Below, piece after piece: positions 1-11,299 of a stretch of 64,000 nt of DNA (positions within the stretch are counted from its first letter, which is position 1; each line of letters begins with the position of its first letter). The stretch lies in the NCBI GenBank assembly GCA_963573305.1, contig OY754339.1:75005376-75069375 (forward strand), in the 5' to 3' direction. The notes beneath the pieces were generated by a model. The model had not been told where the DNA came from. It worked only from the letters and a program-made list of their open reading frames with translations, and ran no database searches. Origin of the DNA: Pyrrhosoma nymphula (taxonomy: Eukaryota; Arthropoda; Insecta; Odonata; Coenagrionidae). Made by a program: the position numbers and the translations under genes.

Positions 1-1640
1 TCCTCAAACCAATTTGAACTACTTTACGGAAGATATATTTGACGAGGTACTTTTGAATGACTTTAAAATGCATCGAGAGTCATATGGTTGAACTCATTTA
101 AACAAGTTATTCTTGCGGTGGCGCGAGTCGCTTAACACATACTTCCGTCACTGGCATTACCAGACTAAACGCTCTTTACGTGGGCTTCCCTGTTTCGAGA
201 GACGCGAGCCCCAGCTGTAATAAGCACCATGATTTTGTTAACATCTTCATCGTTTGCTATTCTACCGATTGATGGTAGGTTTCTCAACAGTCTCTACCTC
301 CCCGTATGGTAGCCATATAAAAATGATTCCGCAATTAACCATCAATTTCAACGGAAATAACACTTTTAAATCATAACTATTTCTGTTAACCGTCACACTT
401 GGGAAACTAAGACACTCAATGCCAAAACACCAACCAACCAATAAGAGTTACAATTTATAAAAAGGTGTCTTAAGGGCTAAGGTAGGTTTAGATGGAATAT
501 TCCTATTCATTTTTCGATGCAAACATTTTTTACAGGCGCAGATCTCTAACTACCTACACCATGTCATTCTTATTCTCAGCATACGTCCTAACTCTCTACA
601 CCACGTCCCTTAAGCTTTTCCCCTTCCTTCCTCTTCCCCGCTTATACTACATCGTCCCCTCCACCGCGGCATGCATTCATTAACCCTTTGCTTCTCATTA
701 CTCTCTCCCTACCTACTCTGCACCCACCCACCTACTCTGCCTCCTCCTAATCTCTTCCAGAAATTTCTTCTTCACACCCATCATCCCGAGCACTTCCTCG
801 TTTTTCTCCTATTCGGTTATTCGCACTTTCTCCATTATCCTCCTCACTCCATTCCCAAACACCTTCTATCCTCCTCTTTCCTCAAATTCCACGTTTCTAC
901 TGAGGCAGAGTAGCAAATAATAATAGTGACAAATTTGTAAGAATCATTGCGTCTTCAAATTTATATCGCCGTTAGAGACGTAGTAGCTCGCGTTTTAATG
1001 ACGTTGGTTTGGTTGTTTTCCCCGACGGCTCATTTTCGTCATCAAGGATACGTGGTTATGTTGGTAAGAGATGGCTTAATGGGAAAGGAGGAATGGTAAA
1101 GAAAAACCCGGCTACGACATTTGTATACCCTTTACGAAACGTGCAAAAGCATCCACAGTTTAACGTCCCATCCGACGGACGGAACACTGCATTTGAAGTG
1201 CTTTTCACATGCCAACCAAATAGGGAGCAGAATTACCACAAAATAAATATTATTCTACAACGGGAGTTGAACTAAGTCCCTCGGGGTACAAACCCACTAC
1301 TCTAACCTCCACTTTAAAAACGTGGCTGAAAAACTAACTTTAAACACGTGGATGGAAATGAATGCAATCTTGAAGCACACAAATAATGTGCTGCAAGAAT
1401 AAGGCCTCGCGAATTTCCGCATCAAAAGACAAAATACTCGCGGTTAAATATTCGCCAGCGAAACTTCGGAAAGTGAAACGGATTTCTGAGTTAAGGTCGC
1501 AGTCGAACCGATACTCCTTGGATTGCGTGCTGTATACAAAATTTGCGGGTACACACAAGAAGAACTCAAACATACATAACTATCGGAGGACGTGCTCACG
1601 GGGTAGGGAGAAAACCCGTGAAGAGAGAGAGGGAGACAGG
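1..1640. other. Unassigned stretch, no gene seen
   Basis: Mixed-composition DNA. Only short frames without recognisable domains occur. A short palindrome-containing string around 1167-1184 (with tccgacgga at its core) recurs at about 8378, which suggests a shared unidentified repeat. Nothing else could be supported. Confidence 0.5.
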
Positions 1641-2420
1641 GTTGGCTGACTGGCTCACACACTATCGGGGGAGTTGACGGAAGATAAAACCGCCATCCTC
1701 GAACTCTCTACTTCCCGTATGGAACATCTCTTCCGGCGGCCTTCCTCATCTTGAAGTTCGATCTAAAGCCTGTCACGTGGTCGCTGGGATATCCTTGCGT
1801 CGGGCGTAACAAAAGGCTGCCTTCCTTGGTACACTAGCGCCCCCCCTCCGCCCCACATTCTCATGCTGCTCCCCTCTATCCCCCTCCTCACAAACCTCCC
1901 GCTGAAACCCTCCCTCTACCCCTTCTTATACACGTACCCTACAATACGTACGGGACGGGGGGCGGGGTTAGGCTGGGTGCAGCACATCCACGCTTTTGCT
2001 TCCTTATCGGCCCTCCGCAGCCTTGGTTTTCCCACGGTAACAAGGCGCCTATTTTAGGGTCGCCACGCTATCACCCAGGGCGCAAGAAAGCCCCCCTCTC
2101 AAGACTATCGCCTCCCGTTCCTTTACCTACGCGTGAGAGATACCGTACATGTATCCAACTTCTCACCAACCACTACCACCCCCTTGTTTGAACAGAGTGT
2201 CTCCCCCCCCCTCTCCAATCCTTCTCCCTACCCCTCCCCTGCCCCCGACCACCCACCCACCGTGCAAGGATCTCATCTCCCGCCTTCCCCCTCATCGCCC
2301 CCCCGACGATAGTCTCTGCGAGGTGAGCCCAAGGAGGAGATGGCGCTCGATAGCGGACGAAGGAATAATGGCTGCGAGTTCAATCAAAGCGCGTTATAAT
2401 GAATGAACCGGGAGCGTTGC
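1640..2420. other. GC- and CpG-rich, pyrimidine-biased block
   Basis: Composition rises sharply in GC, with many CpG dinucleotides around 1670-1830 and 2280-2450 and long C/T tracts around 1840-2300. Open frames across it are proline/serine/leucine-rich, as expected from pyrimidine tracts, so no protein is called. It could be a regulatory CpG-rich segment or low-complexity sequence. Confidence 0.35.
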
Positions 2421-4135
2421 GGAAGACGGAAGGAAACGAGTGCATTTCGCATTATGACGGGGAGGACGGAGAGCTTCGATTGGGTGCGAGTTTGGCAAAG
2501 GCATTCATGACAAAGATTCCGGTGGATGCCCACTTGGTTTATTTCTATAACTTTTCTGAACCGAATCGAAAAATTGATTCGGATGTTAATGGATTGATTC
2601 TCGAAAACTCGAGGCGGAAACAATAAAAATTTGTCGGAAGGAATTTACATAATAGCACGGTTCGGACATATTGCTCACCAGTGATTTAGATTTCCATATT
2701 TAACCCAGAAACGATATGAACACAAGTTAAAAAAAATAACTCATGACATACACGCCATGAACGCCTTGATCGATGCTGGCACTCCATTAAAAAAAAAATT
2801 TAGGTTGACTAGTGCATTACCTACCATTTTACCTCCACGAATTTCCGGAACATAACAAACGATATTATTAATGAGGCAAATGTCTAACGGAAGTTTAAGC
2901 ATGAGGATTCTCTCTCCCCACGCATCACTAATGACTACAATGAAAACAGATCAAGACACCAGTCCATAAAACACATTTCGCTCATCGTCAGCTCCTTCTA
3001 CCCCCTGTCACACACCTTAGCGACGGCATTATTTCCCATAATTTTGCTTTCCATAACAGTTTTCAGAAATGTCACATTCACTTAAACGTCCAATGTAGAC
3101 TATCTGGGCAAATAGATCTATGTATCAAAATACATTGATTCTATAAAAGATATGCCATGAAATAAATACAAGATTCTAATGAGAATCTGTATGATCCATC
3201 ATTGAATCATATATCAATATTTCTGCAGTCCACAAAAATAAGTTCTTGAGTAAATGTCTAACACCCATCAATGTCAAACCTCTATTTCTAGGCATGTTTA
3301 TTGAATACACGTATGTATACATTTCGTCTCTAATTAGGTCTTCTTATAAGAGCTATTAATACATGTAATTGGGCCTTATGAAAGAAATTGATAGATGAGC
3401 GAATGGGCTGAAAGAAAAATATATTTTATTCCGCGTTTAAAAGTAATAAAAAGTAGGACCAGCAGTTTGATAAGATCTCAGCCTCCAAGAAACAGTATAC
3501 TTATGAAATGGTGAATGATTTTTTACTACAGCGACAACATCCCTTCAAAGGATGCGATTGCAGGAATAAATGGCAATCACCCTTATTATGTTAGCCCGAC
3601 AAAAATGGAAGTGTAATTTACTCTCGCACAAAATGTTGAGGGGAAATTTACTACATTGAATTTGAGAATACAAATATGTTAATATCTTAGACCGCTTATT
3701 TCTATTTTAATGTTCACATTTGAGTTGCAAAAAACAATGCTAAACATTTTTTTCTTGCGTTCAAAGAAAAATTTCATTATGTGTTATATCTAATTTCACA
3801 TTTCTCAGGATTAATAATCAGTATCATATTAGTACCACAGAGAATATTCTGATTTCTATTAACTACCATTAAAACTAGACAACGCAGCGGACCGCCAAAC
3901 CGTTGATCTGTCGACCGTCCTTCATGATGCAGCAAATTATATTCGTCTGTCACGAGCACCAAAGTGCGGGCATTAACCATAAAAAAATTATTTGACTTCA
4001 CCGGGATACAAAGCCAAATCCCCCGTTTTCTTGCCAGGTTTGTCACCCAAATGCACCATCAAGTCATTTAATGCTTAAGATGTTCCCAAGAAACTCTGAC
4101 GACAACCACGAAAATTCACCGCGTATTGAGATGAC
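2420..4135. other. AT-rich stretch, nothing recognised
   Basis: AT-rich sequence with short frames. One 89-codon minus-strand frame (3777-4046) has no recognisable domain and no supporting codon pattern. No repeat termini, RNA gene or transposon protein was seen. Confidence 0.5.
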
Positions 4136-4460
4136 TCAGTGGAGCACATTGGCCGGTGGAAAAGGAGAATGTGAAAGAATGCAAAATAGGGTTTGGTCAA
4201 GAAGAGAAAGAAAAGGAGAACAAAGAGAGCGAAACAAATGAAGATTTTTTATGGTGGTAGGAACGGAGAGGAAGACGAAAACGGAGAAATTAGATGAAGG
4301 CAGCAAGATCGGCCGGAGGAAGTTTGAGGGGTACCAACGCGCTAAAGAGTGTGATATGGAGAGGTAAACGCTGGAAAAGCGTGGCATAGAAGAATAATAG
4401 GAATCGTGAGTGGTATGAAGGCAGGAGAGAGACGCGAAGTTTTAAAAAGGGGTACACTTT
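4136..4460. repeat. Purine-rich (GA) tract
   Basis: Plus strand is dominated by G and A over about 320 bases (for example repeated gaaag, aaggag, gagag), with the matching CT-rich strand opposite. This asymmetry generates leucine/serine-rich false frames on the minus strand. Confidence 0.6.
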
Positions 4461-4689
4461 CAAGGTTTCCACAGGACAACATTTAAGTTTTCAGGAATTT
4501 CTCGGCTTCTGTAAAAAGAGATTAAATATTGAAAAATGGTTATGTGAAGGATACGTCAGGAAAACATTCTAATGGTCGCAGAATTGATGGGGAGGGCTGT
4601 TCAATGTTCATAGACCTACTTTCTTGTAAACTCTTCTCGAGTTTCCCACCGCTGACTGATGTTTTCCATGTCCACCGGCGTTTCAAAAA

Positions 4690-4830
4690 GAGTACTTACT
4701 TTTGGTCATCAGGGCTGTTGATGAAAAGAAAGCCTCTTTCCGAAACGTCGGCAGACAATCAGAAGATCACCCAGTGGGTAACTCGAGAAGACTTTACATC
4801 AATAATTCGCCGGGAAAGCCTCAAAGTCTA
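4690..4830 (+). mobile_element. Penelope-type 3' tail with hammerhead-like motif
   Basis: Seen: a TTGATGA box (4718-4724), a perfect AAAGA/TCTTT hairpin stem, GAAAC at 4742-4746 and a GTC at 4747-4749, which is the hammerhead order CUGANGA, stem II, GAAA, then a cleavage triplet. The first core base is T instead of C, which should weaken or abolish self-cleavage. Downstream, cgagaagactttac and attcgccgggaaagc (about 4783-4818) match a tail that recurs on the opposite strand near 53.6 kb. Known: Penelope-like elements carry hammerhead motifs near their ends. Inferred: this is a 5'-truncated Penelope-like tail without coding sequence. Confidence 0.55.
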
Positions 4831-4899
4831 TGACCTACCTTTCATTTTGTAGAATATCTACGATGATGACGGCATAAGAGTGCAGGGCATCACTGATTA

Positions 4900-5340
4900 G
4901 CAATACAGAGACCAAGGCAGAGAGGAGGGAGGGAGAATAGGAGAGAATGTCCATTGGGAGGACAGGATCAAGGAAACGAGCGCAGTTTCCTTGGGGATGG
5001 ATAAGGGATGGGGGATTGCGGTGCGGGAGGAGGGGGAGTGGAGAGAGAAAGAGTGAGGAAGGAATGAGCAGAGGGAGGAAGGTGGAAGAGAAAGAGATTT
5101 CATGTGGGGAGGGAGGATTGGCGACCAGGCGCACGGAGATATATAAATATATACTTTACACGTATGCATATAAATATATATATACAAACCCCACCTCTCC
5201 CATATATATAGAGAAAATGAATGAATGAATGATTATATACATACGTATGCATGTATATATATATATATATATGGGAGGGGGTGGAATAGTGGTGATGAGG
5301 TGAGGACACGGGTGGAAGGGATGAGAGGGGTGAGGTAGCT
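4900..5340. repeat. GA-rich tract with TA-array palindrome
   Basis: 4917-5110 is purine-rich. From 5140 to 5275 there are several (TA)n runs, and the flanks ccccacctctcccatata (near 5189) and tatatgggagggggtgg (near 5262) form an inverted repeat around the array. Frames encoding tyrosine/isoleucine runs here are products of the TA repeat. Confidence 0.65.
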
Positions 5341-6248
5341 ATCAGACTTTGGCAGGGACCTCTCTCCTCCACCCCCGTCTCACACCCTTCCTCCCTCCCT
5401 CCCCCGCGCCATTTCAGTCAGTGGGGTGGATGGTGGTGTGGGGGGGGGAGCAAAGAGGACGGATTGGTTTGTGTGGCGAGCCGAGAGGTAGGTGTCCAGC
5501 GGTGTGGAAAAATGATAGGCAGCCAAAACCCGTGGGCCCTCAGTCGCTCGGAAGAGCTGGGAAAGGGGTGGCGGTGGGAGGAGGGGCAGGGAGGGGGCGG
5601 ACCGCGAAAAGGTCCGGACGCCCTGGTCTATCGCCCCTGAGGGGCGGCCCCTCAAACATACGCGTCCTCAAAAGCTTTCCAACCCGGCTCCGAGAACCAC
5701 CTCCTTTGCGCTCGGAAATCAGTTCGTTCCTCCCCCAGACCTCTCTCCTCTCGCCCTCTACCCCTTCCCACCCCACACCCTCCTCCTCCTTACTCCAGTC
5801 CTCCTCATCTTCCGCACACCCCGAAGCCCGCCCCTTCCGCATCCCTCCCGCAACTCCCCGGCCGACGTCGAATCCCGACAAACCCTCATATTCTGTCGAC
5901 CTAAACCTCTCCCTCCCTCCCATTTCCCCGTCTCGACTGACTGGGTCCCCCCGTCCATCTACCACCTCTCCCCCCGCCCCCAGATCGCCCCGGCCGCGAC
6001 CGATAAACTCACCCCCTCCCTCCTCGCCGTCCTCATTGTCTTACCCCTACATATCCCTTTCTTTCTCCCCCCCTCCCCCGCTCCCTCCTAGGGTCTGAGC
6101 ATTTCCCCAAGTCCTCATCGTCGCGAGCGAGAAGGTGTCTGTCGTTTGGCCAATTCGTTTTACTTCCTTTGCCGAGGGATGCACCATCGCACGGAGGCGT
6201 CGACCTCATGTGTCAGTTCACCTCGAACTGCGTTGATGGCCGCGTATG
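5340..6248. other. GC-rich, CpG-containing low-complexity block
   Basis: The first part is G-rich and the later part is strongly C-rich on the plus strand (5690-6100). CpG density is high around 5610-5720 and 5840-6010. A 249-codon frame spans much of it, but its Pro/Ser/Arg composition and an equally long opposing frame mark it as compositional. It might be an unmethylated regulatory island; no start, splice pattern or domain supports a gene. Confidence 0.4.
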
Positions 6249-6772
6249 AAGGAGCTTCGGTGGTTTCACTCAACTTAAGATAATTCAATGAAACTTCCCG
6301 CAAGCATTAATGATATTGTTCTAAAGCTACATGCAAAATTTCAGAATTTTTTTCCACAGGTTTCTTAAGATATTTGATCGCGAATTGGGCATAAAATTAC
6401 GCGGGTTCCTTCGGCTTTTATTCTTCATCCTGCAAGTTATGCATTCACGTTCAAATACCCTACTCATGGTGACAATTTCAAATCGTCCGCAACGCGCGCG
6501 AGGGATTTCTTCATACGCGCGGAGTAAAAATCAATTATACATTTTTCTATAGGTGATATAAATTATTATACATTGAGTAGTTAGAAAATTTTCTTTCTGA
6601 TGAATGAAGCCTTGAGTTCCCATAAGAACCCGTAATGTCATGCCCACTTCTCGTTCTAATATCTTAAGAAATCTGCGGCAAATAATGATGAATAAATCAG
6701 GTAGTTTTAAGACAACAAAAGAAATGTTTCCAGCAAATTTCATCAAAGTTGAGCGAAACTACCGAACCTCCT
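6249..6772. mobile_element. Fold-back/MITE-like element with about 200-bp inverted ends
   Basis: Both ends begin with the same motif: aaggagcttcggtggtttc at 6249 and, on the opposite strand from 6772, aaggaggttcggtagtttc. Homology continues inward, for example aggtttcttaagatatttga near 6358 against agatttcttaagatatta on the minus strand near 6665, followed by gggcat and an acg/ggttc block on both sides. The arms are roughly 200 bp and diverged. Two short opposing frames are mirror images produced by these arms. No transposase frame is present and no clear target-site duplication was found, so the superfamily is unassigned. Confidence 0.7.
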
Positions 6773-6779
6773 TAACTAA

Positions 6780-7225
6780 CTAAGAAGTTCATTCCGCAGC
6801 GACCTGCGGCCTACATTTTATGGCGAATGACTAAATTCAATTCTGATCATGTCTGAGACAGTACTGGACTTTTCCACGGAATAAGTAGTAGCATATACTA
6901 TGGTGGTTGACGGCCTTTATCTTCGACCGCTCGTTTCTGTAGAGCGTTAAATTATATGTACAGTGCTCTAAGAAAAATTTAGTTTAAATTGTCAAAAGTA
7001 GTGCATGAACCGTCACCTGCTTTGGTAAGAAGACTTACGATCCTTTGGCCAACGCTCAACCCAATTCGACTCATGCAGCTCAACTACATTTTCTAAAATT
7101 TTTCGATATCATTTTCCGAAAACACCCTCGATCTAAGTGTGATGGCCGGTCCACAAATTTTTCTCTACGCACTCCAAATTCTGATTTGCAGTACTTCGAT
7201 GTAGTGCGGGGTAACGACCGCTATT
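6780..7225. other. Unassigned stretch
   Basis: No repeat terminus, RNA or protein domain recognised. Short frames only. Confidence 0.5.
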
Positions 7226-7227
7226 AT

Positions 7228-8112
7228 AGGTATAGTGAAACTTGGTGGCACTCATCAGCGTAAAATCAGAGATAATAATAATAGCGTTTATTTATCAGTA
7301 GCTATTTAAAAAATTAATTACAGTATACATTACAAATACATTTTCCAAATGGCAATATTTCAATTTCAAAATATAATGTTACCTACATAATCTTCAAACA
7401 GAAAGTTGTCATACTTCCAATACACTTTTTACATTTTCCTCTTATGAGTTTCTTACACGATACATTTTGCACCTTAACCTCAGTGTTTGCGTGTAGCAAC
7501 CATTCTTTTACCCTTCTTTGAAACATATCCAGATTTTTAATAGTTTTTAGCTCTGAGACCATCGGGTTGTATAATAAAAATCCCCTTTATAAGAGTGAGG
7601 CCTGTGATGATGTCTTCTTTCTCATCGGTAGGTGGAAATTACTAATTATTCTAGTGTTATAATTATGAAAATCATTGTTAGTAATGAGAATTTCGTCAAA
7701 GTATTTTGGCGTTAACCCAATTTTAATTTTAGGGATAAAGGTTAGTACATTGTATTCTAAATATTGACTGACATCTATCCATATTAACGTTTTTAACATC
7801 AATTCAATTTTGGTATATCTATCACATTTAAATATCAGTCTCATACCTCTATTCTGTAATACTTGTAACCTATTTCTGTCGGCGGTATTGGCTAAAAACA
7901 TGACTGTTGCGCAATAATTATAGTGCGGTAGTATAGCACTGAGGGTAAATCAAGCGTAGATGAGCGGGCAAAGGTACCTACCAAAGGACTCCTGGAGTGA
8001 CATCTGGAGGAAGACTCGGCCACTTAATCTCACATCACTAGTATGATTTCCTCTCCCTTGCGTCATACACTTAACAAGCGAGTGCCACCAAGTTTCGCTA
8101 CACCTATACCAC
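7228..8112. repeat. Inverted repeat pair bracketing a LINE fragment
   Basis: The left arm (about 7228-7255, ggtatagtgaaacttggtgg then cactc) is the reverse complement, with two changes, of the right arm (about 8083-8112, gagtgccaccaagtttcgct then acacctatacc). The interval between is largely a minus-strand LINE 3' fragment. One reading is a small DNA transposon into which the LINE inserted. Similar gccaccaagtt motifs near 53920 and 55361 hint at a family. Confidence 0.5.
7265..7948 (-). pseudogene. Non-LTR retrotransposon ORF2 C-terminal remnant (LINE family Z)
   Basis: On the minus strand from about 7945 the translation reads ILPHYNYC, then LQNRGMRLIFKC, MLKTLIWIDVSQYLEYN, TPKYFDEI and HNYNTR, and after an in-frame stop near 7588 it continues LLYNPMVSELKTIKNL and FQRRVKEWLL. 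This is the conserved order after the reverse-transcriptase palm in CR1/L2/Jockey-group LINEs. The catalytic palm is absent, so the copy is 5'-truncated. The 3' side ends in an (att)n-like tail near 7270. With the stop it cannot make a functional protein. Exact clade is uncertain. Confidence 0.8.
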
Positions 8113-9440
8113 TGATGTGGTGAGGGAAACGCTGAATATTCTGAGGTGGATAAACCATGGGAAAAAGTTTAATGAGGAGTAACGACGGGATATGCGGGTT
8201 TGGGGAAAAGCTGCAGCAGAAGAAAAGCATCAAGCGAGGCGACTCATTTCTACCATCAAAGCTGAGTTATCTGGTTGGCGATTAATGAGTTTTTTTAGGA
8301 GAGGAGGAGATAAACAAGGCGTCGTCATTAGCCTGTATTCTTGATTAGAGGCGCCAAGGGGTCCTAGATAAGCGCTCCATCCGACGGACGGAATTAAATA
8401 CTTCAAAGGCGCCCAGGGGTGTATGCGAATACATCTGTAAAGTCTCCTTGTGATCGACCCCGAGTCCTGAGGGTGGGATTTCGGAGGATACAAGGGAACT
8501 GTATATTAAGTCCTTGCGGTCCATCATAGATGAAAACGCAACGCCGGCAAGCCACAGGTCCGTGGTTTCATTCCCGGTCCGGACCGATTTTTTTCTCGTA
8601 TATAAACAATTTTCAACTCGTTCATCGAGATTCATCGCGGAAAAATTTTACGTGCGTGATCTCACCGCAGTGAGCCCTAAGGAGTGACATTATAACTACT
8701 TGCGGAAGTGGTCAACCAATATTAAAATAATTCTACAAAATTCAAATAGGTCTTTTGGGCTATATATTTGACATCCCCTAACCACGGACACCTGCTTCTT
8801 CGTACTAACCGCTTCTTAAGCATGGAGTTACGAATATATCCTTGCGTGAAACTGGCTCGGAATACTCGATGCCAGAAAATTGATTTCCAGTGACAATCTT
8901 ATCTGAAATCCACCAGAATCAAACGCTCTGTATTAGTTTGTAATAGGTAAGGTAACGTTTTATCGATTAATACTATTAATATTTCCGTAAAGGCTCACCA
9001 AAGTACGCTTTTCTGTCCATTATTGTAGAAAAATCACCATAGCCTTTCCATACGTGGTTCCTACGTAATGCTTCAATGACAGTGTGTGGAGTTGCTTTCA
9101 GACAAGGGAGTATAAAATTAGCTAAACTATCCATGGAATAAAGTGTTAATTTTCGGTGGTGAGCAACTTTCCCTATATAATCACCAGAGATATTAAAAAT
9201 AAAGCTCATTGAATTTGAAGATGTACTTTGAGACCAGGCATGTCATTATCCCCCGATTAAGGGATTAAGGGTTCTCTATTCAGAAAACCGTGGACCCTGA
9301 TGGAAAATTAATTTTATCGAGTTTTTTTTCTTCGTGGCCCTCGCATTACCAACCCAAGCATTAATCCTTTCAGCAGATCGTCGTCATGAATGTGCGGTGT
9401 GCGACTTCAGCACGAATTTGTCGTGATCGAGAGGTCTAAG
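8113..9440. other. Mostly unassigned; weak tRNA-promoter-like segment
   Basis: Near 8545-8590 a stretch with ggtttcattcc followed by a short palindrome (ggtccggacc) and a T-run resembles the B-box end and tail of a decayed tRNA-derived SINE. No A-box could be placed with confidence. The rest shows no protein domain or repeat termini. Confidence 0.3.
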
Positions 9441-10135
9441 GAGAGTCGAGTTGCCGCGATAGCGCGCCTCCTTCCCTTTGCGGATTGGTTGGAGGGCTAG
9501 GTGGGGGGGGGGGAGATGCTGGATAGGTGGGTGGGGAGGGTGTGGGGTCGTGGGAGGGGGTAATCGAAGACGTTCGAAGACTCAAGTGATCCGGATTACC
9601 AAAGTGGTTTCCTTACCTGCCACAACCCCTCCCCTTCTCTTGTCTTTTGTCTCCAGAGCAACCGCCCTCCCCCCCAGCCACAACCGCGGACACTCTCTTC
9701 CACCCTATCTACATCCCCCGCCCCAACCCAACCCCAACTTTCATCCCCTGACCTGCTTTCCCTCCTCATCTCCCCAACGCCCGCCAAGGGAGGAATGGTG
9801 AACCTCTCGGCTGATACCACTCTCTTCATCTCATTTGGCACGCCATGATCCTCCTACTACCCATAATCCACCTCACTCCTTCCACTCCCTCCTACACCCC
9901 AGCCAACGAGCCTCTTCCATCCTCCTCCATATCTCTCCACCTTCCCCTTACCACTTACTGTTTACCCTGTCTCTTCCCATCCCGCCATACCCTTCCCTTT
10001 GGACCGTTCTACACTTTCCGTAATTCCTACATCATTACCTCGAATTCGCACTGCCCCTCACCTAACTGCGCATCCAAAATCAATCCACATGCTCTTTTTC
10101 ATCTCTTTTTCCCTCTCTCTCTCTTCCTCTAAAGC
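9440..10135. other. Pyrimidine-rich low-complexity block
   Basis: A G-rich start (9490-9560) is followed by a long C/T-rich segment (9600-10130). The frames are Pro/Ser/Leu-rich in several phases, typical of composition rather than coding. No gene is called. Confidence 0.5.
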
Positions 10136-10369
10136 AGACTAAGAAACGCTCGAAGGAGACTCCAATTGTAGCGAAGGCGAATTTTCCCTCAAAAGGCTTT
10201 CGCAGTGAAAAGGTTGAAATGTTTTTCTAGCCAGAGTTGGAAAATTTTAGTGTTTTTTTACTAAACTTGTTCTAAAGATTCATTTGTATAAAGTTGTGTA
10301 CTTTTATGCATTTTTTATTTTTTTTAAACACTACGCGATTCACCATTTTTTTAAATATTCTCCTAACCC

Positions 10370-11019
10370 CAGTAGGATATAACACTGAACTGGATACTAT
10401 AATTTCTATAGCCATCAACAACGGCTTTACCCCGGATTTAGTCTACGAATTACTTGGTAAAAAACGAAAGATATCGGCTCTAAAACAGATTTCCTCCCCA
10501 GAGCCAACTAAACCGACAAATTTTAAGTGGTGCTCTATTCCTTTCTTGGGAGACATTTCACATAAAATTTCGACCCACCTACCAAGCTCTCTGAGAGCCA
10601 CTTTTTACACACACCTTACCCTATCCAAAATTCTAGTGAACGGTAAAGACAAACAGGATAAACTTCTCAAGTCGGGTATATATAAAATAAAATGCAATAG
10701 CTGCAATATAGCTTATATTGGTCAAATCGGTCGAAATTTTAAAACACGCATAAAAGAACATGTTCGTAGTTTAAATAATAGAGATACTGTCTCTCTTTTT
10801 GCTAAACACCTTATAGAGAGCAATTATGTCAGTGACTTTACCCCTGAAATTTTACATTTCCTTCCCAAAGATTTAAAAATGGATGCAATATAACAAACTG
10901 AAATTATCAGGCTCTCTCCAACTCTATGCAATGAGCAGCTTTTTACACATACTTCCCCACTACTTTCTGAAAACATTTCGTTAAAAAACGTTGACCTTTC
11001 TCATACCACCACCCCTTGA
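10370..11019 (+). pseudogene. Penelope-like linker plus GIY-YIG endonuclease fragment
   Basis: In the 199-codon frame from 10294, the part from about 10375 onward is Penelope-like. The linker (ELDTIISIAINNGFTPDLV) is followed by PFLGDISHKIS, then GIY at residues 128-130, YIG at 141-143, Arg147 and Arg152. Cys134, Cys137, His156 and His172 form the CCHH pattern typical of these endonucleases. In the intact family this domain nicks target DNA for retrotransposition in the nucleus. A TAA after DAI (10891-10893) interrupts the frame, which then continues QTEIIRLSPTLC to a stop at 11017-11019. The reverse-transcriptase domain is missing. The ATG at 10294 lies in the inverted end and is probably not native. 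Confidence 0.85.
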
Positions 11020-11217
11020 TTTGATTGTTATTGCCAAGCATTGTATGTAAATTTTTTTTGTTATTATATTCATGTTAATACCTTTGTTACCCTCCTTTTT
11101 CTTTTTTGTTTTTGTATAATTTCCTTTTTGTAATTTTTGAATGTAAACATTTTTAAAAAATCAAATTTAATGTTTTTTATCTAACAACGACAACAATGCC
11201 ATATGTAAACAAGCTAC

Positions 11218-11260
11218 TACTCCTGACGATGCCAAAAAATTGGTGAAACGCGTAGTGTTT
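11218..11260 (+). ncRNA. Hammerhead-ribozyme-like motif in Penelope-like 3' end
   Basis: Core box CTGACGA at 11223-11229 fits CUGANGA. Stem II is CCAA/TTGG with an A-rich loop. GAAA is at 11245-11248, then CGCG and TA at 11253-11254, with predicted cleavage after 11254. Stem I is short and imperfect: 11222 pairs with 11255, 11220 with 11257 and 11219 with 11258, with one mismatch. All core bases are present, so it may be weakly active, perhaps only as a dimer through the self-complementary acgcgt, but this is inference. Confidence 0.6.
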
Positions 11261-11299
11261 TTAAAAAATAAAAAATGTAGATAAGTACAAAACTTAATT

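Larger units (their letters stand above)
10290..11296 (+). mobile_element. Penelope-like element copy with inverted ends
   Basis: The left end (10290-10352) is the reverse complement of the right end (11231-11296): cactacgcgattcacca on the left pairs with tggtgaaacgcgtagtg on the right, followed on both by an A/T-rich run and gtac. Between them lies the C-terminal part of a Penelope-like polyprotein. This unit has no reverse transcriptase; the inverted end replaces it. Penelope-like elements are known for partly inverted terminal duplications, so the structure fits the family. It is a dead, 5'-truncated copy with fold-back potential. Confidence 0.8.

Noticed and set aside
5349..6098. 249-codon plus-strand frame
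   Set aside because: Pro/Ser/Arg-rich translation of a C-rich, CpG-rich tract with a long opposing frame; no domain, no start context, no splice support.
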